A DNA stretch of 64,000 bases, from NCBI GenBank assembly GCA_030268105.1, contig BSDZ01000079.1, forward strand, positions 1,116,001-1,180,000, read 5' to 3'. Positions 11,730 through 23,853 of the stretch are shown piece after piece. How positions within the stretch are numbered: the stretch's first letter is position 1; each line of letters starts with the position of its first letter. The position numbers were made by a program, and so were the translations under genes. The DNA is from Volvox africanus. Its lineage: Eukaryota; Chlorophyta; Chlorophyceae; Chlamydomonadales; Volvocaceae. The notes below the pieces were generated by a model. It did not search any database, was not told where the DNA came from, and worked only from the letters and a program-made list of their open reading frames with translations.

Positions 11730-12388
11730 CTGAGGCGCACGCCACGGGCTGGCAGCTGCAACCAAGTTGACCATAATGTGCAGCGAAGTTTGTGCGGCGG
11801 TCAACCAGCCATCGATAAGCCGTCGTTCATAGTGGGAATGTAGACAACCCAAAACAAACGCCCACTAATTCACTACGTCATACAACTCAAGCAAGTCGGA
11901 ATCGCTAAGACACGAGTGTCGCATGTCATACAACCGCTTTCAACCATCTCTGTGTATGTGTATGTGTATGCGTATGTGTATGTGTATGTGTATGTGTATG
12001 TGCTCAAATCATTGAATGCGGAGGAAGCTTTGAGCTCATACATAAGCTCTTTGCTGGGGCTAAAAAAGTTGGTTTATAAGATAAATACGAGAATCAATAT
12101 TTTTTGGGATGAAATACAATATTCGTTGCGTTCTTTTAGTATTATCAGTGAAGATTGAGTGATCCATTGGGATACTGAGGGGATTTACAGTCCTTTATAC
12201 ATTTTTATTTTGATATCTCATAAATGACAAATAGGACATTTAAAACATTGAGGTTTCCTGGCTATGCAAATATATCTTCCATGTAATATTAGCCAGTGAT
12301 GGGCATGGGTTAACCATATATTTGGACTTTGCCTTAATATCCTTGTCCTTTTCTATTTTTTCATTCTTCATATTTTTGAATTGTAAGC

Positions 12389-14221
12389 TTACTTAAGAAC
12401 TTGCAGCAGCGTGGCACGTATCAGATTTCCTAACCTGGACAAGTGTTCAGCGCCCATCCATTCGTCGCCGTCATCCAGTTGTAAGCGTGCAAAAAGCCTT
12501 GTAAGGTCCTGAACATACCAAACACAAAAAGGAGTGAACATGTTGCAAAATATTAAAATTCGTCACTTGAATGTCCACCTGGAACGCACCAACCTCAGTG
12601 AAAACTTCACAATTGCCCAGTTAAACGCGTGTGATGGTCTTGTCTACGAGATCCAAATTACTGATGCCCATCGGCCCGAAAAATGCCCCTACCTCTGACA
12701 ATCGCTGCGCCACGTTCCCCGCCGAAAGTGATGCCGGCTTTGTGGACACCTGTTTAACCAGCAAGGAGTTGATAAAGTATAGGTGCTGCTCATTTTCCGC
12801 GAACTAAAGAACAGCAAACTTCGGTCCAGCTTCCAGCCGCACCTTCCGACCTTCCTCGCGTCCGCTCATGTCCCGCACTGCTTGGGACTTCCAAAGAATC
12901 CCTACACCTCGCCGCTTCCATTTGGGTTCATTGAAGCGATTCTCTCGGCCATTTCCAACATGTCGTTGAAAAGATCCAGAGGCAGGTCGGTGCAGACCCA
13001 TGTTTGCTTGCGCTTGCTCGTTGCCAGTATACTATATAAGCACTGCACTGTATGCAGAATTGCTAGCTGGAGTGAGCGAGTGGAGCTAAGTGAAATATGG
13101 ATAATGTATTGGTGTATAAATACATCGTAGCAAACGCGATTCCGTACTGGCGATGTGACTTTCACGGCGGCGACGGTTGCGGTTGTCCACCTGCCATTTG
13201 CTCCATATCGGGGGGAATCCCCTTCTTTCCCCCTGCTCTAAAACGCTAAACCTCAATTCTTTAATACTCAAATTGTGTTACCTTTCACGAGTATTTCCCC
13301 AATCTATATTGAATATAACTCAATCTAACATGGTAGATTATGATAATGATAATGATTTGAAAAGAGTTTTGGGTCTTCGATTCTTTTCCTTTTTGCGTGG
13401 ACCTTAGTGGCACCTATCCCGCGCATTCGTGTGTGCATTGCTGCATACCCCGTGAAACGAAAGATATACTTATTTAGCTTACGTAGGCTTGGAGGTTGTG
13501 CACTTTATGTATTTAAAGAGATTTCTTGCTATTTGGGAACGTTTGGCCTCCAAGGATGCGAGCTGTGTAGACAGACCATGTAGCCAGATCCAAAGCTCGA
13601 GTCATTTTGGAGAGGTCGCACGTCAGCTATAAAATATTTTCGCCAGTCATCAGTCGGTTAGGAATCAAATCCCGCGTACAGCTGGTCATAACGCATAGGG
13701 GGACTTACTGGGACGCCTTGCGCTGGTTTTTGAACCCCGCTTGGCTCCACCCATTGAAACGTTATAGGCAGGCATTCTACCTTGAAAGCTGAAAAGCTTT
13801 TATTTATGGACGTGATGTGAATTTTCTTGTCCCTTGCGGTTGGGTGCCGGACTCTTGGGACCGCTACTAATCACGAAAACGTAGGGGCTACCGTTCATCA
13901 CCCAGGCTGGTCCGCAGCGCCCCCGTCTTGACAAAAGAAGGAGGGAAGAAGGGAAGGAGGGAAAGGAGCGCAGATGGGAAACGTCCTCCTGTCGCAGGGC
14001 TCGGTTTACGAGGTACACATCAGGCGCACTTGACCTCAGTAAATTTGTTACATGCAGCTTGCAGATCGAAATCACCGCGTCCTGGATCCCACAGACCCGT
14101 GGGTCCTGAAGATCGTGATCAAGATGTGCTATATCGCACGCCCGCATAGCTTTAGCCTCTGCGAACATGATGTTTGACATGCAGCGTGCAACAAAGGAAG
14201 CCCTGGACAAGGCACTGTCAA
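12389..14221 (-). CDS. Unrecognised helical protein, copy 2 (multi-exon, 5' end not found)
   Basis: Duplicate of the gene at 647-2481, with exons at 14221-14052, 13562-13483, 13190-13124, 13042-12908, 12803-12693 and 12508-12389. All splice borders and the stop are kept. The exon sequence differs from copy 1 by very little, including L rather than R in HDLQDPRV. Both copies appear able to code, so this is a recent gene duplication rather than a gene plus a pseudogene. The function is unknown; nothing in it marks a membrane protein or a known catalytic motif. The gene lies tail-first toward the kinase gene and head-to-head with the transporter fragment at 14542. Confidence 0.6.
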
Positions 14222-14541
14222 CTTGAAGGATTGAGAGCTGGGAGCTTATGTTGAATGATGTAAAGCTCTGGATTGAACGATACACTTTCCCCCCACACAA
14301 CTTCCCCCGCCCCGCCAGCTGTGTGGGTCACTGCGTGAGACAAATGATTTCCAAATCCTCTTCCCCTCCATCCCGTCCGTACTTTCCTTTTTTAACTGTG
14401 ATCAGGTCCGCAGTCACTCCCCTTCCCTGCTCGTGCTCTCCTCCTCCTGTGACTTGCCACATCCCTCATGCCTCATGCCTCGTGCCTCGTGCCTCATGCC
14501 TCGTGCCTCATGCCTCGTGTGTCTTCATCTTCTTTTCCCAG

Positions 14542-16354
14542 AGCCACTGCTGTGGGGTATCTGACGTCATGCTTCTCAGTCGGGATGCTGGCGGGGCCCC
14601 TTATCGGCGGCTACCTCGCCGTCAAGACTGCCCTGTGGACATGCATCGCACTCACCGCCGTCACGTGGATTTATCTCGTGGCGGTTGTCCCGGAATGCGC
14701 GCCGGGGCCGCTGGCAACCTCCGCCACTGACCGACAGCGCAATACCCGTGGGATGTGGCCAGGGTAGTCCGCTTGGGGTGGCAGACGGCGGCGTCAGGAG
14801 GCGAGCAGGGAGGGAGGTGGAACAAGAGGAGGACGAGCAGGAGCGCTTAGTGACGGCGGAGACGGAAGCGCTAGCGGCCGCGGAGGTGGTGTCGTTGATT
14901 TCGTCGCAAAGCCGCTTGATGAGCGGCGGCTCGGCGCCATCGGCGGCTGCCGACGCGGACGCTGGCGTACCTGGCGCATGCGCGGTGTACGGCACTGCGT
15001 GTTGTCCCCACACCCGGGTGAGCACTTGCGCCGGAAGCGATGGCAATCAGGAGGAGACGATGTTGCCGTATTGCCGCCGGCTCCGGCGCAGCAGCGCAGG
15101 TGGAGGCGGCGGCAGTTGCGGTCACGGCGGCGGCAGCGGCGGTCACGGCGGCGGCAGCGGCGGTCACGGCGGCGGCAGCGGCGGTCACGGCGGCGGCAGC
15201 GGCGGTCACGGCGGCGGCAGCGGCGGTCACGGCGGCGGAAGTGGCGGTCACGGCGGCGGCAGCGGCGGCGGCAGTGGCGGTCACGGCGGCGGAAGTGGCG
15301 GTCACGGCGACGGCAGTGGCGGTCACGGCGGCGGAAGTGGCGGTCACGGCGGCGGCAGTGGCGGTCACGGCGGCGGCAGCGGCGGTCACGGCGGCGGCAG
15401 TGGCGGTCACGGCGGCGGCAGTGGCGGTCACGGCGGCGGCAGCGGCGGTCACGGCGGCGGCAGTGGCGGTCACGGCGGCGGCAGTGGCGGTCACGGCGGC
15501 GGAAGTGGCGGTCACGGCGGCGGTAGTGGCGGTCACGGCGGCGGCAGTGGCGGTCACGGCGGCGGCAGTGGCGGTCACGGCGGCGGCAGCGGCGGTCACG
15601 GCGGCGGCAGCGGCGGCGGCGACGGCGGCGGCAGTGGCGGTCACGGCGGCGGCAGGGGCGGTCACGGCGGCGGCAGCGGCGGCGGCGACGGCGGCGGCAG
15701 CGGCGGTCACGGCGGCGGCAGCGGCAGTAACAGGCTATTGGGTCTTTCCACCGCCTGGTCGGTGATTCGGCATTCATCTTTCTACCGCCGTATCGCCGCC
15801 ATTTGGGTTGTGGTGGCAATGACGTGGGAAGGTGCTGGGGAATTACTAATGCTGTACCTGCAGTTCAAGCTGGGATTTAACACCGTAGATCAGGTACGGC
15901 CCATTAAAGTGCGCGCGTGCGTGTGTGTGTGTTTTCATGTTATGCATCGCGGGGGCGAAGGGAGGGTGTGGGAAGGGGGGCGAGGGAGGGCACGGGGGCG
16001 GGGTAAGGGGCAAGGGGGAACCGAGCGGATGTGCAGTACGATTAGAAACAGAACCAGAGACCAACCGATTGTACCAGATTAACCGCGTTGTCGTATAAGA
16101 ACGTCAGTTATTGTGTTTCAATATTTTATAAAGTCTCCTTGTTGGTCTTTCTGCATTCGCATTTGCATTCGTATTCCAGAAGAGATGTTTCCTTCTGCCT
16201 GTCTGCCTTCCTTCGTCCACGTAAGGCCCACGTGCTAACAGTCCTCGCGTCCGGGGGCCTGGTGGTCAAGTTGGGCCTCCTGGCCCTGATGGTTCGTTGG
16301 ATGGGAGAACGGCGGTTGTTGGCATTCGGTTTGGCAGCTTACGCGGCTTGCTGA
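14542..16354 (+). pseudogene. MFS transporter fragment (MFSD14/HIAT1-like), copy 2, truncated at the duplication border
   Basis: Same three blocks as copy 1: block 1 from 14542, block 2 ending at 15893, block 3 at 16226-16354. Here RWMGERRLLAFGLAAYAA is free of the stop seen in copy 1. However, the duplicated DNA ends at 16347 and the frame meets TGA at 16352-16354, removing the next membrane segment that copy 1 still shows. Each copy is thus damaged in a different way. The cytoplasmic loop between blocks 1 and 2 carries the expanded glycine/histidine minisatellite. Neither copy can encode a complete 12-TM carrier from what is visible in this window. Confidence 0.65.
15105..15726 (+). repeat. 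Glycine-codon minisatellite, expanded allele
   Basis: The same 21-bp-type array as at 3384-3530, expanded several-fold. The copy is longer by about 480 bases, a multiple of three, so the GGSGGHG frame is preserved across the expansion. Interspersed variant units (GD, GR) show that expansion was by blocks. The array would put a glycine/histidine-rich tract of roughly 200 residues in a loop of the transporter fragment if it were translated. Confidence 0.95.
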
Positions 16355-16355
16355 T

Positions 16356-17284
16356 GTCACCAACTCGTCGCACAGGAAAAAAGGTTCACATGCGTCATTG
16401 GGATTTTGGGTCGGATGCCGTCGCTACGGTTGCCAACGACCAGGGCACCAGGAAATCTCTGGATGAGTTGTTTTTCATGCCCAAAGCTGCAATCCCTTGT
16501 GCAAGCCCAGACGCACTTGACGCTGCTGTGGCTGCGGTAGGCGCTCTGCGCATCGGTACGCCAGTTGCAGTTACGTGTGGGCAGCTTATGGATGCTTGCA
16601 GCGTTTCACCGCTGGCGTACGGAACCTCTGACTTGGGTACTTCATGCTTCAATGCCTCGCCGTAACGATTCTTCCCTTGGCCAGCGTATGATCGCATACG
16701 ACAAAGTGAGCGAGGTCGGGTAAGACTGATATTCACGGGCTCGTTGTTGTGAATGTATGATATCTGCTATTTACAAAGTTGGTCAACAGCTGTTTATGGT
16801 CGTTATGACTTTAGATGCAGGGGTGCTGTAGAACGAGCTGTTAATATGGGTCGGCAGGATTCGGCAAGGTGCATGTGTGAGCAGTATGTGTGACAGCTTG
16901 TAGCGTAAATTGCGGCGTTGTTACACTCTGGTGCAAAACGGCGTGTCAGTACATGACTCCATAATTCTTGCGTTGACGAATACCTAAAGAGATGAAAGAA
17001 GATTGCGCGCTCAGTGGCGTGCACCGTACATGCGTTTATAAAATGTCTACAGGAAACACTCCGTTACATCAATTAGATAGCTCCGCATGGTCGATTCACA
17101 CGGCATACTAAACACCTACGTAAGGTGGGGCGTAAAGTGACTCTCAACCGCACGAGACACATCGTTGCCTAACATGCAGCCTAATCGCTGTAGGATTAGA
17201 CCTAACCGGCCGCATCACCAGTTATCAAGGAATGATAATCCTGTTTAGAGCACCATACGTGATAATCCGAATCTTAGCGCAGGG
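16356..17284. other. No gene recognised; 3' flank of the securin-like gene
   Basis: A plus-strand frame from about 16380 to 16664 (HWDFGSDAVATVANDQG and onward) is open but shows no family signature or supporting splice partners. The AT-rich rest probably holds the 3' untranslated region of the minus-strand gene ending at 17285. A TGTAA (as TTACA on the plus strand) occurs near 17064, about 220 bases past its stop. Confidence 0.4.
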
Positions 17285-18084
17285 CTACGCCTCATCATCC
17301 GTCCAGCAGAAACCTAAGTCGATGGGAATTGCAGGCACATCCGGGAGCAAGTTGTAAAGCTCCACGTTGAAGCCTGAGCCCGGCTGGGGCATGGTCACAC
17401 CTGCGTTGTCAGAGGGGAGGATTAAAAAAGGACTGTGCTCGAGTAATGACACGCGCCTGTGATGCACACTTACCCTGCGTACATCGCGGTGCCAGAAATT
17501 GTACGATAACTGGCGATTCCGAGAAACGCTCATCGAACGACCCATCCGAATCCGTCTCATCGTCGCTGGAATCCTGCAGAAATCCAGGCCGAAGCGATAT
17601 TGCCTGGGACCACTATGCAGCATGTGGTAGGACAAGACAACGCCAACCCACATTAGCAGGTCCGTCTGTCCCGTCGTACCTCTTGGTAAAGATGGCTCGT
17701 CGTCCATGTGCTAGCACTAGCTGCAATGCGGTCAAGGCGTTGCTGTAGCTCGGCTTCCCTTTGCTGAAGTCTCTCCTCCTCCATGACTTGCCAACCCTTC
17801 CCAGCCAGGTGCTCAACGGGCAACTCGGGCACGGCCCTTGCGGTTGATTTTGCCAGCTTATTGGAGCTGACGGGCATACCCTTCATCACATTTGTGAGGT
17901 CACACAGCGCAGTGCGAGTCTTCTGCTGACTTTGTGACTTGGCCATTGCAGGCTTTGATAGTGGTTTGCCGAACCCTGGCCTTAGCGTATCCTTGACTCC
18001 ACAGAGCCCATCTCCAACTCCTGGTTTGGCTGTCTTGTTCGAAGTCACAGCATTCTCGTCTGTGACGTGCAGCATATTGGGCAA
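17285..18084 (-). CDS. Putative securin / PATRONUS-like APC/C substrate
   Basis: Three exons in phase (18084-17680, 17573-17474, 17400-17285) give about 206 residues. Near the N-terminus is a DEN box (TDENAVTSNK). About 50 residues on is a canonical destruction box, RTALCDLTN, fitting RxxLxxxxN. The same order and spacing, DEN box then an RKAL-x-DITN-type D-box, is the layout of the plant securins PATRONUS1/2 as I remember them. A short charged helix follows (EEERLQQREAELQQRLDRI). Exon 2 is acidic (DSSDDETDSDGSFDERF), and the protein ends LLPDVPAIPIDLGFCWTDDEA, like the acidic tail of securins. Expected role: hold separase inactive until the anaphase-promoting complex degrades it. Alternative: another APC/C target such as a shugoshin- or cyclin-like regulator; there is no cyclin box. 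The motifs are seen; the family call is inference. Confidence 0.55.
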
Positions 18085-18633
18085 GCTGTTTCAGGGCCCA
18101 GGATGTGTAACTTGTGGAATGTTTCGAAGATTTATAAATTCTTTATTGATTACAGGATTCCTCGAGCCGTCAAACCAAGGCAAACCTTCATGGGGTTTAC
18201 TTGCCGTACTGAATTTCTTTCTTTTCTTTCTGAAATAGCCAAGCAAACTCATCAAAGGTGACCATTTCAAAAGTTCTTCATGTGATTATCATAAAGAAGA
18301 TTACCGCATTTGATAAGGCTTGCATTAGGGATTACAGAAGCGGAAAGGAACTGACAGCGGGAGGGACCGACAGCCATGGATACCGTAATGACGACAGCGG
18401 ATGATCATATGGAAGTATCTGTAACAGGTTAGGCAAATTATTTAACAATGCCGTCCTCCGTGGGCTAACCCAGACGGGTCCCGACCCGTTTTGCTGCATA
18501 GGAAGCACTGGAGGCGCCAGTTCTGTTCGGAATAGCAAAGGAGCTAAGTCAGCATCTACACGTATGGTACGTGCCATGGATTCGATGGATGATTTGTGCC
18601 ATGTCGCGACCCGGTTTGGTCGCCTCTTGCCAG
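18085..18633. promoter_or_regulatory. Divergent intergenic region between securin-like and AUG8 genes
   Basis: About 550 bases separate the start of the minus-strand securin-like gene from the first recognised AUG8 exon on the plus strand. The missing AUG8 start exon must lie here or just upstream. Candidate: ATG at 18564, directly followed by a GTACGT donor. Being this short, the region probably carries both promoters. No specific factor site could be assigned. Confidence 0.4.
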
Positions 18634-21600
18634 GTATCTTCCAAGTACTTGCAAGCTGGAGTTGCGCCGCCGACAGGCCACCGCCCCGACGTGGGGAGAG
18701 AAGCATACCACCTGCGTGCTGGTGGCAGCATGGGCTATGCCTCGGTCTCTGCAACCCCGGCACACACAGTACAGGCAGGGAGAAGCCTACACCTGCCATC
18801 TTCCCTGAAGGCTTCCGCTGTCTTGTCCAACAGGTGACAAGGTGCAGGAAGAAAATCAGGGTCATGTCCTGGCGTGGTACAAGTTATGCCCTGGCTGCAT
18901 TATCCATGTTCTGGAATGTTCGTATGTTCAAGGTATTGCTCGACCGCGTGGACGGAGCACCCAAATCAACACGTATGCTACCCCGTCGTGTAACTTACAG
19001 GAATGTCCCTGTCCGAGATTCGCATCAACATCCTGGTGTCAGCCCAAGATTAGGAAGCACAACTCTCAGTGCCTCCTCTGCTGCGGCACCTGTTCCACTG
19101 GCAATTGCATTTGACGCTGCTGCACAGGAGAAGCGACGTGAACTGCTGGCAAAGTGCGTACCTCTATACACTTACTCCGGCACAAAAAGACCAGTTTCTA
19201 ACTTGTTGTGCCCATGAAGTATGTGGTTGTCATGTAGTTTTTTCAATGAGGGAAAGTAAGTTGTGGAGCGATTCGTTGGGAAGCACGACCCAAAGTCGAT
19301 CCTCCCCTTGTGGATTTTACGTTGGGGCCAGTCCCAAGAATCCAAATCGCCCATTCGTCCACGTGTTATTTACGAGTCTGTTTTGCCGCCGAATCTACTC
19401 GGTAGATTTAAGCAGGAGAAAGCTGCACGGACAACAGCTGTGCCCGCGGGACAAACTGTCAATGCTGGCAGTAGCGCCTCTGGACATCCGCGGGTGCCCC
19501 CGCTGCCGCTTGGCATCTTTAAGGAAGGAGCGCAGATGGCCGGTGAGGGAAGCCGCTCATCAAGAAATGGTGGAGTGTACGGCAACAGTGCAGGAGGAAG
19601 CACTTCAAACTTGTCGGCCCGAGGTGGTCAGATCCAAAGTGCAAGGCTTCAGGCTCCGCCTCGGCCCGCTGGGGCCGTTGCAGCGTCCAACACCAGCCGC
19701 GCCAGCGTTGCGGCGGGCAACAATGCAAAAGCCCCGCCAGTTCCCCGAATACCGGCAATGCCGCCGCCTGTTTTGGTTGATCAACAGTTACGTACCGCTG
19801 TGAATGCGCCGCTGCCAAGGGACGAGGTGTGGGAGGCCGCGCAGGTGCGTTTATCTCGGGGTTGCCCGAGTTTAAGCAAGTTCTGAACTCCGTGGTTTGC
19901 CGGTGCAAGGACCTATCGTACCTTTTGGCAGCTCCTCGTCTGTGTGAATGTCACATGACATCAGTGCATCCTTGAACGTCGAAGACATGTGTAAAATTTA
20001 GCTGCGGGGCTGCGGAGCGTGGCAAGTAGTTGCGAGGCACGCGTATCTCTGTTCAGCTTCTGGATACTGATCTTGGTGGTCGATGCGGTTCCAGGTTATT
20101 TGCCGCACGCGTATCTCTGGTTGGTAACATCGATGCCTCTGTGTTGTATGTCCCAGGCGCCCCTGCCGGCCGATGGACTCGAGGACGGAGTAGCGGCACC
20201 TACCTTGGCTAAGACCCCATCATCACGCATAACCAAAAGTCCTCGTGTGGTAAGCCGGGGGACAAGCGGGCATACCTTCACTGCACCGTAACATGCATGC
20301 GTTTGAGATACGATGCCGTAGAGAACAGGGTCACGCAGACGTTGGAGATTGTCATAACTATTATACTTGGTATTATATGATTTTCCTTATCATGGTTGTA
20401 TTCTTTTTTGTTATAATTACTAACATCAACACTACTAAGACTATTCCTTCCTGCTAACCATTAACCACTCTAGCTTTGGCACACCGCTGATTTTCTCCTA
20501 TACATGCAGTACATTGTAGCCGTGCAAGTGCGCGACCTGTGTTCCATGACCCGTGCCCATTAGGTTATGGGTGGAGGCGCCAGCGGTACCTGGGCTTCAG
20601 CTGGCCAGGGCTTGCCTTTGGCGCAACAACAAGGTGCGCCCGCGCAGCAGTCAGCACCCGTGCCACCGAGGAGCCCCCCGCCACCGAGCCGTCCGCAAGC
20701 AGCTGCGCCATCTTTCGCCGGAAGCGTTGCAGCCGATTCCAACAGCGGAAGGTTGACATCCAATGCCGAGGCTAGCACATCCGACACAGGTAGTGTTATT
20801 CTGTTCTGTCTGCCGTTTATGTCGGGGCGTGGCCACGTAAGTGTTACCCTAAATTATGCGATTCGATCCAAAACCAGCAGTGAGGTAAATTTTATTCCCG
20901 ACATTCCTTGGCCGCACGGAATCATTGTCGTTCGACAATAAATATGTTGTTACGCGTAAGTCACTTAAAGCCTGCATCGCGGTGTTTTACCCCGGGCTAC
21001 AGGAGGCCGCTCCATCCGCGACCAGATTAAGATGGCGAAGTTGCAGGTGGGGCTCTGTTGGTGTGGGGTTTCATTAATCTACGGACTCCAATGTCGGCCG
21101 TCCAAGGAGCTTGGAATGGACACTGAGTGCTGTGGTTATTGTTGGTGGCACAGGGCTGTCGTGGCCTGCATCTGATCCATTGCTGTCATTGGGTGGGCAA
21201 TCTGCTCCGTGTTGTAGCACCTTACATAGCGGTGCAGTTATCAGGTGACTACTTCCGTCGCCATTCTTTGCAGGAACTGCAATGGCGCGTCCTCAGGGCT
21301 AAACTGGAGGTGGCTTCGCGTTCTCGTGTAGAAAAGGTAATGGGCCTGGATGGTTTTCCCTAATATGCTGTCAGCGTCATGACGGCCGTGGCAAGCTGTG
21401 TCTGGAAGCGACACATCAAACCTGAAGGGCACCAAACCTGCATGTGGACCCATCGATGCTGTTCACAGGGCACACGGCAGCTGGCTGCATGTTCATTGCT
21501 GCTGACAGATATGATGGCTCAAAGTGCGGCGAACAGTGCGGCACTAGCAGCTGCGGACGCCGTGAAGAGAACACAACACGTGCTGGAAACCCAACTACCT

Positions 21601-22727
21601 CTGTTGGAGCAGTGGAAGGAGCTCCAGGTGCATAAGGCAGGGGATCTTGGAACTCAATGGCATAAGGCTCTCAGCAGCTCTGGATGGCCCGGAAGCCAGG
21701 ATTAGCAGCTCTAGGAGGTTATGAATACCATCTGTGCAGTCGAACTGGGAACTGCACCCCGCATGTTACGTGTTACGCCTATGCCGCATATAACGCTAGG
21801 TTGCATTCAAGCCCAATTTTGACCTGTCCATGTTGTACCTTAGCTACAGCCTTACAATGCAATGTGAGAGTCCTTTTACCGCGTCCCGTTGTTAAACCCT
21901 GGATTGTCGCCTGCGGCTATGACATGCTTGCCTGTTTCATGTCGGCGAAGGACACGCATGGGCCCGCCACCCGTGAGGTTCTCACGGCATTACAAAACGC
22001 TATGACCAGCCTGCCGCTGGTAAATGGCGCGGCGCTGGGGATGGGCGGCGGCGACATCACACAGGCCCTACCGCAGCTGCGCCGTGCCATCGCGAACGGG
22101 GTGGGCTCACTGCAGTCTGCTGAAGTGGCCATGGGTCTGCTGCTTCAGGGCGTTAATACACGTTCCAGCAGCAGTGGGAGCATGTCCGAGGCACGAGGAG
22201 GCCAGGGACAGGCGGCACAGGGCGGCGTGATTGTGATGGCAACCTTACTGCCACAGCTGTACGACACGCTCGTAGGTGGGTATGGTGCAGCTTCGAAGCA
22301 ACAGGCCGTTGCCGTTGGCTAACCATCTTTTCGCTAATTACCTGTTGCAGTTGTGGGACTTCAGCACGTCGAAAGTATATGCTTGCATTATTGGTCACGA
22401 TATCGCTTCAACCATTTCCCCAATGTCAAACCCACATTTGACGCAGGAGAAGTGGCCAACCTGCGAAGCCTGCTCAGCAACCTTAATACTCTTGCAGCCA
22501 AACTCGATGAGGCAGCATGCTTGCGGGCGCGCACTGCTGCGGCGTCACTCGCCGCGCCCATGGCGACACAAGAAACGGTCCTTGGTGGGGCCTGGGGTGA
22601 GGCGGCTCCATTTGGAGGCGCTGCAGATGGAGCAGCCGTGTCCAGAAGCGACTGCAACACTGCGGATTCCAGTATGGTAATGGACCAGGCCCTTGCCATG
22701 CTTGGGTTGGGTGTTGGGGCTGTTTAA
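18634..22727 (+). CDS. AUG8: Augmin complex subunit 8, QWRF (DUF566) family
   Basis: Nine exons agree in phase: 18634-18833, 19001-19153, 19406-19844, 20564-20789, 21003-21046, 21274-21336, 21469-21627, 21951-22275 and 22447-22727 (TAA). They give about 629 residues, with the start exon missing. The first exon opens VSSKYLQAG, matching the REVSSRYL motif near the N-terminus of plant QWRF proteins. A long disordered basic, Ala/Pro-rich region follows. ELQWRVLRAKLE is the QWRF signature, then LETQLPLLEQWKELQ, a helix with LPQLRRAIANGVGSLQSAE, and EVANLRSLLSNLNTLAAKL, in the order seen in plant AUG8. Plant AUG8/HAUS8 binds microtubules and recruits augmin and gamma-tubulin for branched nucleation in spindles. 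A TGTAA signal lies at 22833-22837. Confidence 0.8.
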
Positions 22728-22832
22728 TGGAATCCATTCCATGCGAATTCCAATTCGCACCATCATCTAACGTCACGTGCCCGTCCCAGGTATGGCTACG
22801 GCAGGTGGTGGTGGTTCGTGAGCTCGGATGGG

Positions 22833-22837
22833 TGTAA
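22833..22837 (+). terminator. TGTAA polyadenylation signal after AUG8
   Basis: TGTAA pentamer about 106 bases past the stop codon, the signal typical of chlamydomonadalean green algae. Nothing else in the stretch 22838-23853 could be read as a gene. Confidence 0.5.
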
Positions 22838-23853
22838 GCAACCGGTGAGCGGCTGAGACGACTATGAAAGACGGGGACGTTGATGCACGTAATCTGACCT
22901 CAATATGAAGTTGGGTGTATTTGACAGTGACGTGGATTAAGGTTGGGTGCCTATTCGCGTGAAGCTTTTTGCAAGGAGAGTCTGAAGCCCACGCGTTACG
23001 TGGAATATATGTGGGACGTTGATCGCGATCACTGTGCAGGCGATGGTGTACATGGACGTATGAACAGAAGACCTTTCGGCAGTATTCCATTATTCGTGCT
23101 CCCAGTTTGCACCATTGTCGCCCAGTGACTGGTCAGGGGTCAGTCCGTAATGTTTCCATATCATGTCCTGACGACCTGTGTGAATCAACGCCCGCATAAC
23201 ACCAACCGACCAAACTGCTAAGGATTATCATGGTCTCAGGACTCCAAAGGCCGGACGATGGTTTCTCCTTTCTGTGCTGTGCTGTTCTTCGTATATCCAT
23301 GGAGTGACTCGCAGTACGGTAATTACTGCTGCTATTTGGCACACCCGCTTTCCTGGTCCCTATGCATGATCTGCATGCAAAACATGGGTTTCAGCTTATA
23401 TTAGGAAAATGTTAAAGGATTGGGACACCGATTGAAGATAGGTGATGAAGACGCGGGCCAAATTGGCGTTATCTGTTGTGCTATGCTCTTTATCGAAGGC
23501 CTGATGAACGAATGACAGGTAAGCATCCAAATTTTCCTTTAAAACTTCATTTATTCTTAATCATTATCACAGAGCTGCATTATCATAACTTCGGAGGTGC
23601 AGGCTTCTGCCTGTCATTATTATGTCAGGACTTAAATCGATCATCACCCTCCTCTGCATGGGCATGTCTGCCTGCTTCAATTCAGCCTCAATCATTTGAT
23701 CAGTTGGATTGCATTGTTAGCTTGATTAGCTTGCCCGTAATGATCAGGTGGCAAGCACCCTTGGAGAGCTGGCAGTATGGCCACTGGTGTAGGTACCCCG
23801 GCCATGAGGCCTGATAGCGGAACACCTAGGGAGGCCTTTTGAGACGATATATT

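Larger units (their letters stand above)
11737..16347. repeat. Segmental duplication, copy 2
   Basis: Direct repeat of 1-4148. Copy 2 is longer because its glycine-codon minisatellite (about 15105-15726) holds many more units than that of copy 1 (about 3384-3530). The right border is sharp. After the shared bases ending at 16347, copy 1 continues in the reading frame of the transporter exon, while copy 2 goes into unrelated sequence and a stop codon. Copy 1 therefore probably keeps the older junction and copy 2 was cut there. The left border abuts the first visible exon of the kinase gene, which ends at 11729. Confidence 0.97.

Noticed and set aside
14685..16082. 465-residue open frame with GGSGGHG repeats as a stand-alone protein gene
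   Set aside because: All frames are open through the minisatellite, the length is due to repeat expansion, and only the downstream membrane-segment block resembles a known protein.
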